A stretch of 64,000 nucleotides of DNA from positions 21,001 through 85,000 of the forward strand of contig CAJHNH020002469.1 of NCBI GenBank assembly GCA_905116865.2, in the 5' to 3' direction. Below, one piece after another: positions 1-10,724 of the stretch; within the stretch, counting starts at the first letter, position 1, and each line of letters begins with the position of its first letter. A program made the translations under genes and the position numbers. The stretch comes from Candidula unifasciata (Eukaryota; Mollusca; Gastropoda; Stylommatophora; Geomitridae). The notes under the pieces were generated by a model. That model made no database searches and had not been told where the DNA came from. It saw nothing but the letters and a program-made list of their open reading frames with translations.

Positions 1-266
1 AAAATTTCGCCTGGACACTGCCGCGACGAAGGTAAGTTTATATATACATCTAAAATATGTTGCCAAAACGTATTGTACCTATCAAAGTTCAGTCTTCGTT
101 TCCTGCATGGCGCTAGGCTAATTCCATTATGCTTCTGTTGGTGTCCAAATGCGAGTTGCATGTGTTTTACACTCGTGAGGTTCGAAAAGTATCATCTTGA
201 AGCCTACCAAACATGACGAATTCCAGGATCCTCTTCAAGTTCCTAAAGTTCTCTTACTAGGAAGTT

Positions 267-283
267 ATCAGTAGCTGATTCAA
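267..283 (+). repeat. Target-site duplication, left copy
   Basis: Seventeen bases identical to 543-559. They bracket the truncated LINE and its CAA tail. Confidence 0.85.
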
Positions 284-542
284 ACAGAATACAGCCACAA
301 CACTCCCCAGAGTGCCAGCTATGTAACTACCCCTACGAAACTGTTGAACACCATCTCTTTGAGTGCCCAAAACTCAGTGAGACAAGAAGAACGCTACTCC
401 CTCCGAGACCAGACAAGTGGAACACCTTGTACGGAGGAAAAGAACAGCTTGTGAAAACATGCAAATTCCACTACATGGCATTGGGCCAAAGGGCGAAAGC
501 TCATGCGCCGCTGGATCGATAACAACAACAACAACAACAACA
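284..542 (+). mobile_element. 5'-truncated LINE 3' end (RNase H-type) with CAA tail
   Basis: An open frame from 286 to the TAA at 520 encodes the last 78 residues of a non-LTR retrotransposon polyprotein. It contains the Cys/His cluster CQLCNYPYETVEHHLFEC, typical of the region after the RNase H domain. The stop runs directly into a (CAA)n tail ending near 542. The insert is flanked by a 17-bp direct repeat, ATCAGTAGCTGATTCAA, at 267-283 and 543-559, which I read as the target-site duplication. The fragment is far too short to act on its own. Confidence 0.85.
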
Positions 543-559
543 ATCAGTAGCTGATTCAA
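543..559 (+). repeat. Target-site duplication, right copy
   Basis: Identical to 267-283 and directly after the CAA tail. Confidence 0.85.
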
Positions 560-1514
560 GCACTACTCTTCTGCGAAGAAACTGCTGGCGTAAAGTACCG
601 TTACCTTCATCTTATTTACATAAATAAAAAATGTATATGTCCGCGTTGTTAGTAATAGCTAATCTCCGAAAGTTCTTCGCCGATTGCTTTCTAATTTTGA
701 CACAACTTTGCATTCGAATAGCTGCGTGTTTTTATATGAGTGACACTTTATTGGTCAAACGGCTCTTTCACAGCCGTCGCCAAAGACCATCGCAAAACAC
801 GTATTAATTGAAGGTTTAAAGTAGCGACAAAATAATTTTATGGTTGGAGGTTGCCACAAGAGGAAGTGTATTAAAGGGTTCGATATTAGGCAGGTGGAGA
901 ACCACTGCTGTAAAGGATACACAACTAACGAATTATCTGTTACACCAACTTTTTCCCTTTAATTATCAAAATTATTAGCAACTTAGAAATGAAATAGCCA
1001 AGTGGTTTTTCTGTTTTTACATCTACCGTTAAAAATCAAATAAATATGATAACACGTGTAATTAATTATCAAGTTAAGGACCCCGGGAACGGGATGATGG
1101 CATATAGGTTTGCCATGTTTTAAAAGTAGGCACCACCTGAAAAGGTTAAAGCCACTGTTTTATGGGGTGATGAATATTTTATTCAATAGCGTTTTTTCAA
1201 TTTAAAGTGCTTTTAAAAGCCACTATAGAGACTGTTCTATCGTATGGGTGCAAATCATGGAAAATTCAGTCGATTTGTGAAAAATCTAAAAACGTTAAGA
1301 ACGCTGGGCTGTTTTGCCGGAGACCTAGTTTCGAAGTCTTGACAGTCCGTGGTGACAGTAAAAACCATGGGGCCCTAAATCCTTAAGCTCGAAGAACCCA
1401 CCGCCTGCACCACAAAACTGGTAAATACAAGCAATCATTTCCGTTTTTGGCAGTGAAACATACTGTGTAAGCAGAAGCAGGGAATCGTTACCTTCAGCCA
1501 GTATCACTGAAGGG
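560..1514. other. No gene recognised
   Basis: AT-rich unique-looking sequence. Only 900-925 resembles the 3' end of SINE family C (TGTAAAGGATACACAACTAA). No convincing reading frame on either strand. Confidence 0.5.
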
Positions 1515-1705
1515 GGAGCTTTAGGTTATAAGTATGACTAGGTTATGTGCGCCATATAGAATGGTTTAGCATTGCAGGCCACCAATAGCCATGAACAGGA
1601 CCCCTGCAGTGCTGATGCGATCAAAGGAGACAGACCAAAAAACTGTCCCGACCAGCGACGAAGTCGTCTACCGGCCACCCAATGGGCGATCTGGTCGCTG
1701 ATGTG
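1515..1705 (+). repeat. Dispersed repeat J, copy 1
   Basis: Closely matches 53255-53465, sharing GTGCTGATGCGATC, CTGTCCCGACCAGCGACGA and CGTCTACCGGCCA. Two copies in one window imply a dispersed family. Class unknown; no coding signal seen. Confidence 0.65.
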
Positions 1706-1845
1706 CAAGCCGCAGAGATGTGGTCTTTCAGATGAATGATAACACGATCAATGCAAATGAAAGGTGAAGAGGATGTTTTGGTAGAAATTAAGTCAAAGAA
1801 ACAGTCGGACCGGAAAAAGCCGACACCACACTTTCTGAGTACGTC

Positions 1846-1995
1846 TTGATACCGTGAATAGCTGCATATGTAACTTCTTCTTCGTCGTCGTGTCCACCGG
1901 CTGTAAACAACCCTAGCGGACAGTTCTGGCTGTTCGTCCTCTTCTGGACTTGCTTTTAATCCAGAACTTGAGTTCTGAGTGCACATCCGCTGCAC
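1846..1995 (-). mobile_element. Retroposon 3' end, family F, copy 1
   Basis: The minus strand carries the shared segment GGACGAACAGCCAGAAC, followed by a GAA-rich tail (CTTCTTCTTCG on the plus strand near 1875). The same segment and tail occur at 15525-15775 and 51215-51480. The translated end reads roughly VDEQPELSARV. Probably a SINE or LINE 3' end. Confidence 0.6.
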
Positions 1996-1999
1996 AGAT

Positions 2000-3117
2000 G
2001 TGGCTTCTTTGTGCGCAGACTGTTGGTTCCTTGCCTCTCAGGAAGATGCTCTCTGGCATAGAAGGAAATTCCTAATAAGTCGACTTACCATATGCTTGTT
2101 TGGTAAGGAGACAAGGGGATGACTGACAGTTAAACAGCTAAACATCATGTAACTTATGTACACTTATATAAAGATAATATGCAATCGACGTGAACAATCA
2201 TAACCGCCACACGGCATGGACTAAAACCAGAACAGGTTCTGAATGTAGTTATATGTCACTCCCCTGGTTCTTCTTGTGTGATTAACTCATATTGTACTGA
2301 GCAACTCATCATGCGTTTGTTGGGTTTTTTTTGACATTATACTTAACTTGTTGTGCCATTTGTTGTAAAAACCTAGTCGGTTCCAACTGCTACTTTGTGC
2401 TTCTCTGTCATAATTTTTTTTTTTTGTGTTTAAATATATATTCATTTTGAGCTAAGCATTTTTTAATTAAAATACAATTTTATAGAACAGAACAAGTTAA
2501 AGACTCCCTCGTACTGAAAGAGTTAAAACAATTTATTTGATTCAAAGTTTAACCAGTTTCAACTATTTAAACATGGCCATTTTCGAAACCGTGTATTATC
2601 TCCAATTAACCCAACTTAAATATGAAAGACACTTTGATTTCCTTTTCAGACGGGATTTATTTAAAATATAAGCGGTAAGTAGCTCAACGTTTACTTAACA
2701 ATGTTATTTGCTTGCAATTCTCGCATTTATATAAAATTCTCATAAAAACGGTGTTAGCTGTAGCATGCATAGATTGTAGCAGAAAATTGCCGAAAGCAGT
2801 TATGTTAAAACTTCTTTGTAGAATATAGTGTATGCTGTTTGTGAGTAATTCTCCGGGATTTTTTTTTTGTTTTATCTGTGATTTGTATAGTTGTCCTAGA
2901 TAGTTTATCTCTGGTGGACTAGAGGTGTTGGACTTTAGAAACTGTGTGTGTATTTAGTTGGGACTGAAGGTAATATTTAAGGTATCTGGGAGACATGGGT
3001 TCAATCATCCGTAAGTGATAGAGATTCTTTTCTGTTTGGGTAGGGATATTCTAACCTGCACAGTAGATGTCAACTCTACTTTAGTGTGTTTCAAAGCTTT
3101 ACTTTTATTAAAAACAT
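2000..3117. other. No gene recognised
   Basis: AT-rich sequence without supported frames. 2907-3030 has a weak tRNA-like look (GACATGGGTTCAATCATCC) but is too diverged to assign to a SINE family. Confidence 0.4.
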
Positions 3118-3146
3118 GATGATGATGATGATGATGATGATGATGT
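3118..3146 (+). repeat. (GAT)n microsatellite
   Basis: About ten GAT units. They are read as a run of methionines in one frame, which is not a real protein start. Confidence 0.95.
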
Positions 3147-3164
3147 TGATGTGCTTCAGTTCAA

Positions 3165-3620
3165 TTCTCCAAAGGCTAGAATCACAGGACTATTCACGCA
3201 TATGTGTGCTAAGTGATTCTTTGAGCATGATCCGGTGGGTCAAGGAAGGCTGGTTACACAGACAGTGGTTTGAGTCATTGCAAAACTCTGCTGTGTGTGC
3301 AGTTACCTTCATATTCGTCCTAGGGCAAGCAGGCGTTGTTGATAAGGAAAGATCTGATAGAATGGCAAGTGCTACATTAATCACGCAGATCGATCTCGCA
3401 GACATTGTCATTGCCCTTATAAAGATAGGACGTTCTAAGGATTTTAGAGGCAACCTGTCCACATCACCGCTAAGAATACTAGAATTGGGAGTAAAGATCG
3501 GCACAGCCATGCATTGAGAGGGCACACGAATCTGAGACACTACGGCGGACGATGTATGTGGAGGGGTGCTATGTGTAAGTGCTGTGATAATCCAACTCTC
3601 TCAAGTATATCTTCTTGTTG
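3165..3620 (+). mobile_element. LINE RNase H domain remnant
   Basis: An open frame to the stop near 3517 encodes RICVLSDSLSMIRWVKEGW and then FVLGQAGVVDKERSDRMAS. These fit the later half of a retrotransposon ribonuclease H domain: the catalytic Asp in SDSLSM, and a degenerate version of the usual PGHAGVxGNExAD motif. The normally conserved His and Asn/Glu of that motif are changed here (GQAGVVDKERSD), so it is probably inactive. Similar but non-identical RNase H ends occur at 17145, 19994 and 32655. The N-terminal half of the domain and the reverse transcriptase are missing. Confidence 0.7.
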
Positions 3621-3789
3621 CTGGAGCATGACAAAATGATTGGTTAGCTTGTGAGAAAATCTACATCATTGTCAGATCTAGCGTGACCATGAAGTCTACA
3701 ATCCACCCTCTTGAGTTTTGATGTTTTGAACTACGAATCAACATCATGACACACGCGTAGTAACCCACAAGTGCTGAAAAAAAAATCCA

Positions 3790-4008
3790 AAGAAGCTCTG
3801 CACAGTGCACAGGCTCCGTAGCACGGCGAGGATCCTGAAATACTTTGGGTAGATTTTTACCTCTAAATTTTGCCCGGCACCATTAGGCTACCTTTTCGAG
3901 ACTGCCCATGCGCACAATGCCCCCCCTGACTACCCAGAGACAGGGGAAAGTTCACGTGAAAAAAATCCTTCCCCTGATTGGAAACCTCTAGCGGACACCA
4001 TACCTGTC
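3790..4008 (-). mobile_element. SINE family B, minus copy
   Basis: The reverse complement aligns along its length with 5446-5805 and 55908-56290, including the TGGGTAGT block, the GTAGCCTAATGG block and the Pol III B-box neighbourhood. A C-run at 4016-4032 lies beyond its head end. Confidence 0.7.
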
Positions 4009-4032
4009 ACCGCTCTCCCCCCCCCCCCCCCA

Positions 4033-4487
4033 CAAACTATCCCCTGTGGTGTGAGTCTCACATGTATATAAATCTAAGGTACGATCCACAATAACCTCCA
4101 GTAACCCGACCTTCGCACATTGCTAGGGGGGTGTTCGGCAATCGCGTGTTGTATATTTAATCACGCCACCGCTTTTAACACTACAAAAACATTTACAAAC
4201 TGGGTCTAACCCATAACACCTCTAGAGAGTGCTGCCACCTATGTCATAGGCATTCTCTTTTTTGGAAGAAAAACTCAAATGCAAGACAAACCAGACCCCC
4301 CGGACAGCAGACAAGTCTAAAAAATCTATGAATGGAACGCGACGTAGTTCGGCTGGGGAGATTATCGTGGATCTCACCAAATCTCTTCCCTTGAGCAAGA
4401 TTCTACTACCATCAGGTGACCCTGCACACGGAAACACATTCTTTTCACATGTATCCTGGTGATTTTTAACACTACTCTCTGTTGTGA
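4033..4487. other. No gene recognised
   Basis: Short frames on both strands, none resembling a known family. Confidence 0.4.
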
Positions 4488-4688
4488 GGGAGTCGACGTG
4501 ACTTTGGCGGCTAGACGCCCGACCTTGACTCTCAGGTCGACCCAGCCTTAAGTGGGTACCGGATGCAGTCATGGAAAGTTAAGGCATCGTCGTAATGCTG
4601 ACCACATCACTCACAATGTGCCGATGGTCTATAAAAACAAAGATCTAGCACTGTATTACCAATACACTTAAAGGCGTGGTAAAGGGTC
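4488..4688 (+). mobile_element. SINE family A, internally deleted copy
   Basis: Starts with GGGAGTC and GCGGCTAGACGCCCG, then jumps to the GGTCGACCCAGCCTTAAGTG body, so the B-box part of the tRNA-like head is missing. It ends with the family tail (AAAGGCGTGG, then AAAGGGTCCTT). Its 3' end abuts the SNRNP40-like fragment. Confidence 0.8.
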
Positions 4689-4900
4689 CTTCTCTTGTGG
4701 TGCAAATGGCCTCGAATCCCATAAGCGTACTGTAATGCCCATGGAGTTTGACACAAGATAGGAACCTTCTGGGCTGATTTCTAAACCTTTGACTGTGTCG
4801 GAGTGTCCCCTTATTCTTAGTCTTTGTCGAGGTTTCAACTTCAATACAACCTGGTTTCCCCAAACTTGCTCCGTTGCCGTGCCAGTGAAAATCAAATGAA
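4689..4900 (-). pseudogene. SNRNP40: SNRNP40-like WD40 fragment (U5 snRNP 40 kDa protein)
   Basis: On the minus strand a 70-codon frame without a stop reads IFTG near its start, then GHSDTVKGLEISPEGSYLV, SNSMGITVRLWDSRPFAPQE. This is a WD40 repeat with its GH and WD ends. The RPFAPxE ending after the WD is distinctive for SNRNP40, the WD40 protein of the U5 snRNP in the spliceosome. Conserved family positions are altered: the usual MDNTVR is MGITVR, and the blade before it is garbled. The frame ends where SINE A begins, with no GT donor at the expected place. I see no other SNRNP40 exon nearby. I infer a gene fragment or pseudogene cut by the SINE; a diverged real exon is less likely. Confidence 0.65.
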
Positions 4901-5445
4901 ATATCCCTCATTGTCCTACTGGAAAAACTGGCCAACAAACAATTAGTCCCAGCATAAGTCAGAAATATGCGCACGCAGTAAGTACGTTTGGCAGTTGTTA
5001 GAGGCGCCACAGCCAACAGTCGCCACCAGAAATGCAGATCGTTTTTGAATGATGTAGTTGGGCAGGAAAAGTTAGTTATAAACGCTTATAATTATTGCAT
5101 AAAGTATTTCACCAGCCCTCATGTGAACCGGCTATTAGCCATATTGAACGCCATGACTCAACCGCTGCACAAAGGACATACATGCAGCAGTAACTAAACC
5201 ATAGACTACTGTCCATATGTGGAAATTGCATTTGCAAACTGCTATCGAAAGCAAACAAAAATAATTTCAAAGCTTGACGGTTCTGCCATATATAGTCCTT
5301 CATTTTAAAATGGTAGTCGTCCCATCATTCTGCAGAGGATAACATTTCTCCTTAGATCCCACACCTTGAGTTCAGGTCAGTGCCTCCTGAGATAATTTGT
5401 TCTGCTGTGTCGGTAAATGTGACGGTTGTTTCTTGGTATCTGAAG
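4901..5445. other. No gene recognised
   Basis: No frame or repeat family supported. Confidence 0.4.
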
Positions 5446-5805
5446 GGCTCTGGTGGTCTCGGGGCATGGTGTCCGTCTCGAGTGCTAGAGGTTCCGGGTT
5501 CAATCCCCGGTAAGAGGTTGGATTTTTTCACGTGGAGTAATTCCCCCTGGTGTCTGGGTAGTGATATTGGACGCCCGTGTGCATTGTTGCGCACGTAAAA
5601 ACCACCTTCACAGTTGAAAATTGAAAGAGTAGCCTAACGGCGCTTCCCGGGCAAAATTTAGAGTTAGTATGTTAGGACCCTCGCTGGTGCTATAGAGCAT
5701 GTGCACTGTGCTGAGCTTTTTTCAGACTCAGATTTTAGTTAGAAGAAGAACGGAGCACTTATGGATTACTACCTGTGTGCCGTGATGTTAATCCGTTCTT
5801 CAAAC
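5446..5805 (+). mobile_element. SINE family B, copy 1
   Basis: tRNA-derived head with GGCATGGTGTCC and a good Pol III B box (GGGTTCAATCCCC near 5507-5519). The body TCCCCCTGGTGTCTGGGTAG and the tail TTAGTTAGAAGAAGAACGGA are shared with 55908-56290. No protein is encoded; mobility would depend on a partner LINE. Confidence 0.85.
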
Positions 5806-6218
5806 CACAACAACCTTTAAAAAAATTTGGTATGTGCACTGAAATGTGTTTACTATGCCATTTTTACGTGCATTCCAAGTTTTAACTGTACCACAATCCT
5901 TGCCACTGTGCAAGAGTTGTGGCCCTTTGCGTGTTGCGGACACATGAGAAGTTGATAGAGAATCGCCAGACGGGCGTTGAACTGAAAAACAAATGGAATA
6001 ACGAAACTAGGATGCCCAAGAGAACCGTAACGACGAGCGTATGGAGAGGTCAAAGGTGTTGAAGACTGAATCCATTATACTGACAAAAAGGCGCAGGATA
6101 TAACTGTAATGAAAAAAAAAAGACTGCGAGACTCTAACAGTACAAGATGAGGATGAAAGGGGGAAAAGAAATACCCAGTAAAATGCTATATTACGGCACT
6201 TAACGACACAGCAAAATA
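5806..6218. other. No gene recognised
   Basis: AT-rich, with a short A-run near 6112. Nothing supported. Confidence 0.4.
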
Positions 6219-6440
6219 GGTGATGATGATAATGATGATGATGAAGTAGGTGATGGAGAGGCTGATGATGAGGATAGTTTAGGATAAGGATGGTGTAATG
6301 AAAATAGTGATGAGGTTGCATAGGATAAGGATGATGGGACTGAGGAGGATGATGATGATGATTAAGCTGAGGAGGATGTGGATAATAAGGATGAAGGTGA
6401 TGATAAAGGTGAGAATAAGGATGATTATTATGATGAGGAT
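6219..6440 (+). repeat. Degenerate (GAT)n microsatellite
   Basis: GATGATGATAATG-type repeats with many point changes. Acidic or His-rich translations of this stretch are artefacts. Confidence 0.9.
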
Positions 6441-6892
6441 GATGATAGGAAAATATACATAATAAATCACAACAGTTTTGTTGCAAAAGTTGTAAGGAGA
6501 CCTAAAGTATATGCAATAACAGCTGCTACAAAAAATAAACCAGTCTGCATTCGATTACATTTTACATGGAAAATTACCATGATCGAATCGTGTAAATTTT
6601 TTTCTGTGCGTACAAAGAACTAATAGGATAACGTAAATTGGCATTTCGTTACGGTAAAAAAGGCACCCTTTAACTACCAAAAAAAAAAAAAAATCGATTT
6701 GTCTTTTATTACCACTTGCTTGAAGACCAGACAATGTTATTTAACTGGTGGTTTTTGATTTTAATATTTCAAACGTATGAAAATTTTTTAACGCCACCGT
6801 AAAATGTTCATCTCTAAATGTTTGTGAGTCCAGACTTTTGCTCATGACTAAACGGAAGGAAGCCTTGAGATCACTATGTATATGTCGTTTCG
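6441..6892. other. No gene recognised
   Basis: AT-rich, with an A-run at 6680-6693. Nothing supported. Confidence 0.4.
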
Positions 6893-6893
6893 G

Positions 6894-6962
<69 letters not shown>

Positions 6963-7090
6963 GCGTGTCTCTCTCTGTCTCTCGTTCACTCTCTTTTGAT
7001 CTCTATCTTGCACACTCTCTCTCACGCCCTCTATCTAGCGCTCACACACTGTCTCGCTTTCTCTCTCAAGTTCAACTCCGGCTCTCTCTC
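6893..7090 (+). repeat. (CT)n microsatellite, pure then degenerate
   Basis: About 55 bp of pure CT followed by interrupted CT-rich sequence. Confidence 0.95.
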
Positions 7091-7095
7091 ACTCT

Positions 7096-7098
<3 letters not shown>

Positions 7099-7136
<38 letters not shown>
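7099..7136. repeat. (TA)n microsatellite
   Basis: Nineteen or so TA units directly after the CT tract. Confidence 0.95.
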
Positions 7137-7138
<2 letters not shown>

Positions 7139-7266
7139 AATATATATGTATAAATATTTATACACACATACATTTATGTGTGTGTGTGTTTGTGTATGAA
7201 TGGGGAAGCTAGTCTGTGAACGGTTTATTTTTTGATTGTCCATGTATTATGTTACTATGTGCGGTA

Positions 7267-7375
<109 letters not shown>

Positions 7376-7455
7376 GCGTGTAGCTCTGAGAGTGTAGCCT
7401 GTTTGTATTTAGGTTGTTTGTGTTTAGACTATCTGTGTTTGGTCTGTTTGTGTGG

Positions 7456-7905
7456 GTGCCCCGTTTGTGTGTAGCCTGCGTGTCTGGTCTCTTGGTGTAT
7501 AGACCATGTGTGTAGACTGTTTGTTTGCACTGTTTGTGTGTAGACTGTGTTTGGGCTGTTTGTGTGGCATGTTTGTGTGTAGCCTGCGTGTCTGGTCTCT
7601 TGGTGTATAGACCATGTGTGTAGACTGTTTGTTTGCACTGTTTGTGTGTAGACTGTGTTTGGGCTGTTTGTGTGGCATGTTTGTGTGTAGCCTGCGTGTC
7701 TGGTCTCTTGGTGTATAGACCATGTGTGTAGACTGTTTGTTTGCACTGTTTGTGTGTAGACTGTGTTTGGGCTGTTTGTGTGGCATGTTTGTGTGTAGCC
7801 TGCGTGTCTGGTCTCTTGGTGTATAGACCATGTGTGTAGACTGTTTGTTTGCACTGTTTGTGTGTAGACTGTGTTTGGGCTGTTTGTGTGGCATGTTTGT
7901 GTGTA
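7456..7905 (+). repeat. 108-bp tandem array, four copies
   Basis: GCCTGCGTGTCTGG recurs at 7474, 7582, 7690 and 7798, an exact 108-bp period with almost no divergence. The unit is itself made of degenerate TGTGTGTAGACTGTTTG words. Because 108 is divisible by 3, every frame stays in register, which explains the long repetitive minus-strand frames here. Confidence 0.95.
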
Positions 7906-8235
7906 GACACAGTGTTTGGCCTGTTTGTGAGTAGACTGTGTGAGTGTGGCATGTTTGTGTGCAGACTGTGTGAGTGTGTGTGTGTAGAATGTGTGTGTGT
8001 GGCCTGTTTGTGTGTAGACTGTGTGTATGTAGCATATTTGTGTGTGTGTATAGCCTCTTTACACGTAGTATGTTTGTGTATGTACCCTATTTGTATGTAG
8101 CATGTTTGTGTGTAGCCTATTTGTGTGTATCATGTTTGTGTGTGTAGCCTATTTGTGTGTAGCATGTTTGTGTATGTAGCCTGTTTGAGTGTAACATGTT
8201 TGTGTGGATATCTTATGTGTGTTTGTATATGACCT
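7906..8235 (+). repeat. Degenerate TGTTTGTGTGTAG minisatellite
   Basis: Irregular repeats of about 17-25 bp related to the subunits of the 108-bp array. Confidence 0.85.
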
Positions 8236-8460
8236 GTTTGTGTGTGAACTGTTTGTGTGTGAACTGTTTGTGTGTGAACTGTTTGTGTGTGAACTGTTTG
8301 TGTGTAGCCAGTTTGTGTGTAGCCTATTTGCGTGTAGCTTGTTTGCGTGAAGCATGTTTGTGTGAAGCATGTTTGTGTGAAGCATGTTTGTGTGAAGCAT
8401 GTTTGCGTGAAGCATGTTTGTGTGAAGCATGTTTGTGTGAAGCATGTTTGCGTGCATATC
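8236..8460 (+). repeat. 15-bp minisatellites
   Basis: Two successive 15-bp arrays: AACTGTTTGTGTGTG (8237-8300) and AGCATGTTTGTGTGA (8351-8455). Both keep frame, producing VNCLC and EACLC peptide repeats that are not evidence of a gene. Confidence 0.9.
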
Positions 8461-8937
8461 TAGTTTGTGTGGAGTCTGTGTGTGACCTGTTTGTTTGGGA
8501 CATGTATTTGTGTGTCATATTTGTGTGTAGCATGTGTGTATGTGTAGCATGTGTGTGCATATCATATTTGTGTGTAGCCTATTTTGTAGCCTATTAGTGT
8601 GTAGCATGTTCGTGTGCATTTTCTGTTTGTATGACCTGTGTTTGTGTGTGTGTGTTGAGAACTGTTTTCTGTGTGATCTGTTATGCGGACAGTTCTGTGT
8701 GCGGTTTGTGTGTATTTATGTGGGTTTGCATGTATAATTTTGACTGTATTTGGTGCCTATCTACGTGCGTCTCTTTCTGATTCTATGTGTGTGTATCTTC
8801 TGTCCCCCTGCGTGCGTTTGTGCCCATGTGTTTGTGTGTGACCGCAAGTGTGTCTCTATATCTGTCAGTCAGTGTGTTTGATTGTGTGTAAGTATGTGGG
8901 TGTGTGCATGATTGAGGGCGTGTCTGTGAAAGTGGGC
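8461..8937 (+). repeat. TGTGTGTAG-rich simple sequence
   Basis: Decaying continuation of the GT-rich minisatellite field. Confidence 0.8.
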
Positions 8938-8938
8938 A

Positions 8939-8965
8939 TATCTCTCTCTCTCTTTTTTCTCTCTT

Positions 8966-9030
<65 letters not shown>
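8939..9030 (+). repeat. (CT)n microsatellite
   Basis: CT tract interrupted by T-runs near 8953-8968. Confidence 0.95.
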
Positions 9031-9230
9031 GTTCTTACTGGTCTGTGTATTAGGCAGATTCTCTGTCACTTTGATGAGTCCTCATCTGACTTTGTTTTAA
9101 AGGGGTGGGGGGGGGGGAGGTCTATATCTGGATGTATGTGCCCGCATCTATGTGAGTGCATATATAAATGTAGTGGGGGGAAATGCAGGAAGGAAAGAAA
9201 ACGAATGCAAACAAAAAGTAAAGAATTCAT

Positions 9231-9689
9231 ATTAGAAATAAAGAAATAACAACGGAAAAAAAAAGAAACACTGAGACTCGTTCATCATATTATTTCCACA
9301 CCCATCTACTCCTCTACTGGCTTCTTCCTTTCCTCCTTCCTTCCTTGTGGAATCAATCACGGTCTTGTCTGGTTTGACTGGTTCAGTTGTCTCCCCCTGG
9401 GTGTTTGATTAGTCTTACTTTTCCTCGGCTAATGTCTGCCTGTCCTGGTTGCTGTCTGCCTTCCCATCTCACCCTCGGCTTCATCGCATTAGGTCACAAG
9501 ATACTAGCCAACTGAGAAATTACAAAAAAAAAAAAAAAGGATTACACGAAGTGATATTCAAAGGAAGTAAAGTGAAAGACATGTTTATATTATGTAGCTT
9601 CTAGTTAGAAGTTATTTGGAGTTAAAATATTCTCTGCAGCCACCGTATGTTCTTATACTGTGATAATTTCGCTATAGTATGGGACTACG
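9231..9689. other. No gene recognised
   Basis: An A-run near 9521-9537 is the only notable item. Confidence 0.4.
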
Positions 9690-9865
9690 TTGTTTATTTT
9701 AAAGCCCCCTGCCTTGGCTATTGTTGGGGGCCCTAATATAACCTAGAGTTTCAAGAGGGTTTCTGTGACTTGTGCCTGTGGGATTCTCATCCGAATGGTG
9801 GCACTTTGTGTCATTTGATGTTAATCGCTGTTGTGGGGGTTAAACGTCATTTACAAGTGTATTTT
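9690..9865 (+). mobile_element. Repeat family D, diverged copy
   Basis: Shares the order GCCCC, TTGGCTATTG, GGGGGCC, ATTCTCATCCGAATGGTGGC, ACTTTGTGTCATTTGATGTT with the D copies at 18293-19006. Its middle (ATATAACCTAGAGTTTCAAG) is closest to the copy at 39466-39840. Confidence 0.7.
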
Positions 9866-10402
9866 CAAGCAATTAGATATCTTCCACTTTGGTACATTTG
9901 TAAATTCGATGGTTCTTTCTTTTGTCCATTTTCGGCTTTACATCGCTAGGCGTCGGAGATTTAACAGTTGATCGGTGTCTGAGCTAGGGCGCGCTCGGTT
10001 GCCCAGTATGCTGGGATGTTATGGCATCTCAAAGTTTCAGTGACTCAATCTATCTTCTTCTTGGTCGTCCCCCCCCCCCCCCCCACTTCTCCCCCTTGGT
10101 GTTTGTATTTTCATGTTGTACACTCTCATTGCTGGCATAATTACATTCATTCTCGTTAAATGACCGAACCATTTCAGTCTTTGTTTTTCAGTGAATTTAA
10201 TAATATATGTTGTTTCAACAGTTCTCTAACGTTTTCCTTTCTCACAAGATTTCTTCTATTTTTGTTCACAGCCTTTTTAAAAAATCTTATTTTGCAGATG
10301 GTTACTTGTCTTTCGTGTTCTTTAGTCAATGCCCAAGTCTGACAGTTATAACACAAGTTTGGTATGAAGATTGATTCCATTTATACTGTCTTTTTATATC
10401 TA
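9866..10402. other. No gene recognised
   Basis: Contains a C-run at 10070-10084. 10160-10380 has short frames on both strands, none recognised. Confidence 0.4.
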
Positions 10403-10416
10403 CTAGTATAAAAATA

Positions 10417-10647
10417 GTCGGCTCTGTGGCTAAGTCGATGCGAACGCTTCGTAATGCCGGGATGCCGGGTTCGATCCCAACTGAAGGCCATGCGCCTTGC
10501 GTTGGTTTCGACAGTGGTATCAAAAAAGCCAACCGTCCAGAGAGCAATGGCAAACTACTGGACGTAAATTTGTCTAGAAAAACCACACAACAGCCAAAGG
10601 CTGTTGGGGTTGGTTCTGCAACGTCCTGTAAAGGATACGCAACTAAC
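10417..10647 (+). mobile_element. SINE family C, full copy with 14-bp TSD
   Basis: A tRNA-like head carries GGCTAAGTCGATGCG (A-box region) and GGTTCGATCCC (B box). The body has ATGCGCCTTGCGTTGG and CAATGGCAAACTACTGGACG, and the end is GTAAAGGATACGCAACTAAC. It is bracketed by a perfect 14-bp duplication, CTAGTATAAAAATA, at 10403-10416 and 10648-10661. This fixes the element at 231 bp and marks it as a fairly recent insertion. Confidence 0.9.
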
Positions 10648-10724
10648 CTAGTATAAAAATAAAAACATTAAAAAAAAAAACGGACGCAGACCTTTAACCG
10701 TACTTCAAAACTCAAGTTCGCTTC

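Noticed and set aside
3086..3164. Start of a protein with a poly-Met run
   Set aside because: The run is a GAT microsatellite; only the downstream RNase H part of the frame has support.
4262..4462. 66-codon plus frame with SPLSKILLPSG-like content
   Set aside because: An opposite-strand frame of 116 codons overlaps it; neither has a recognisable domain or splice context.
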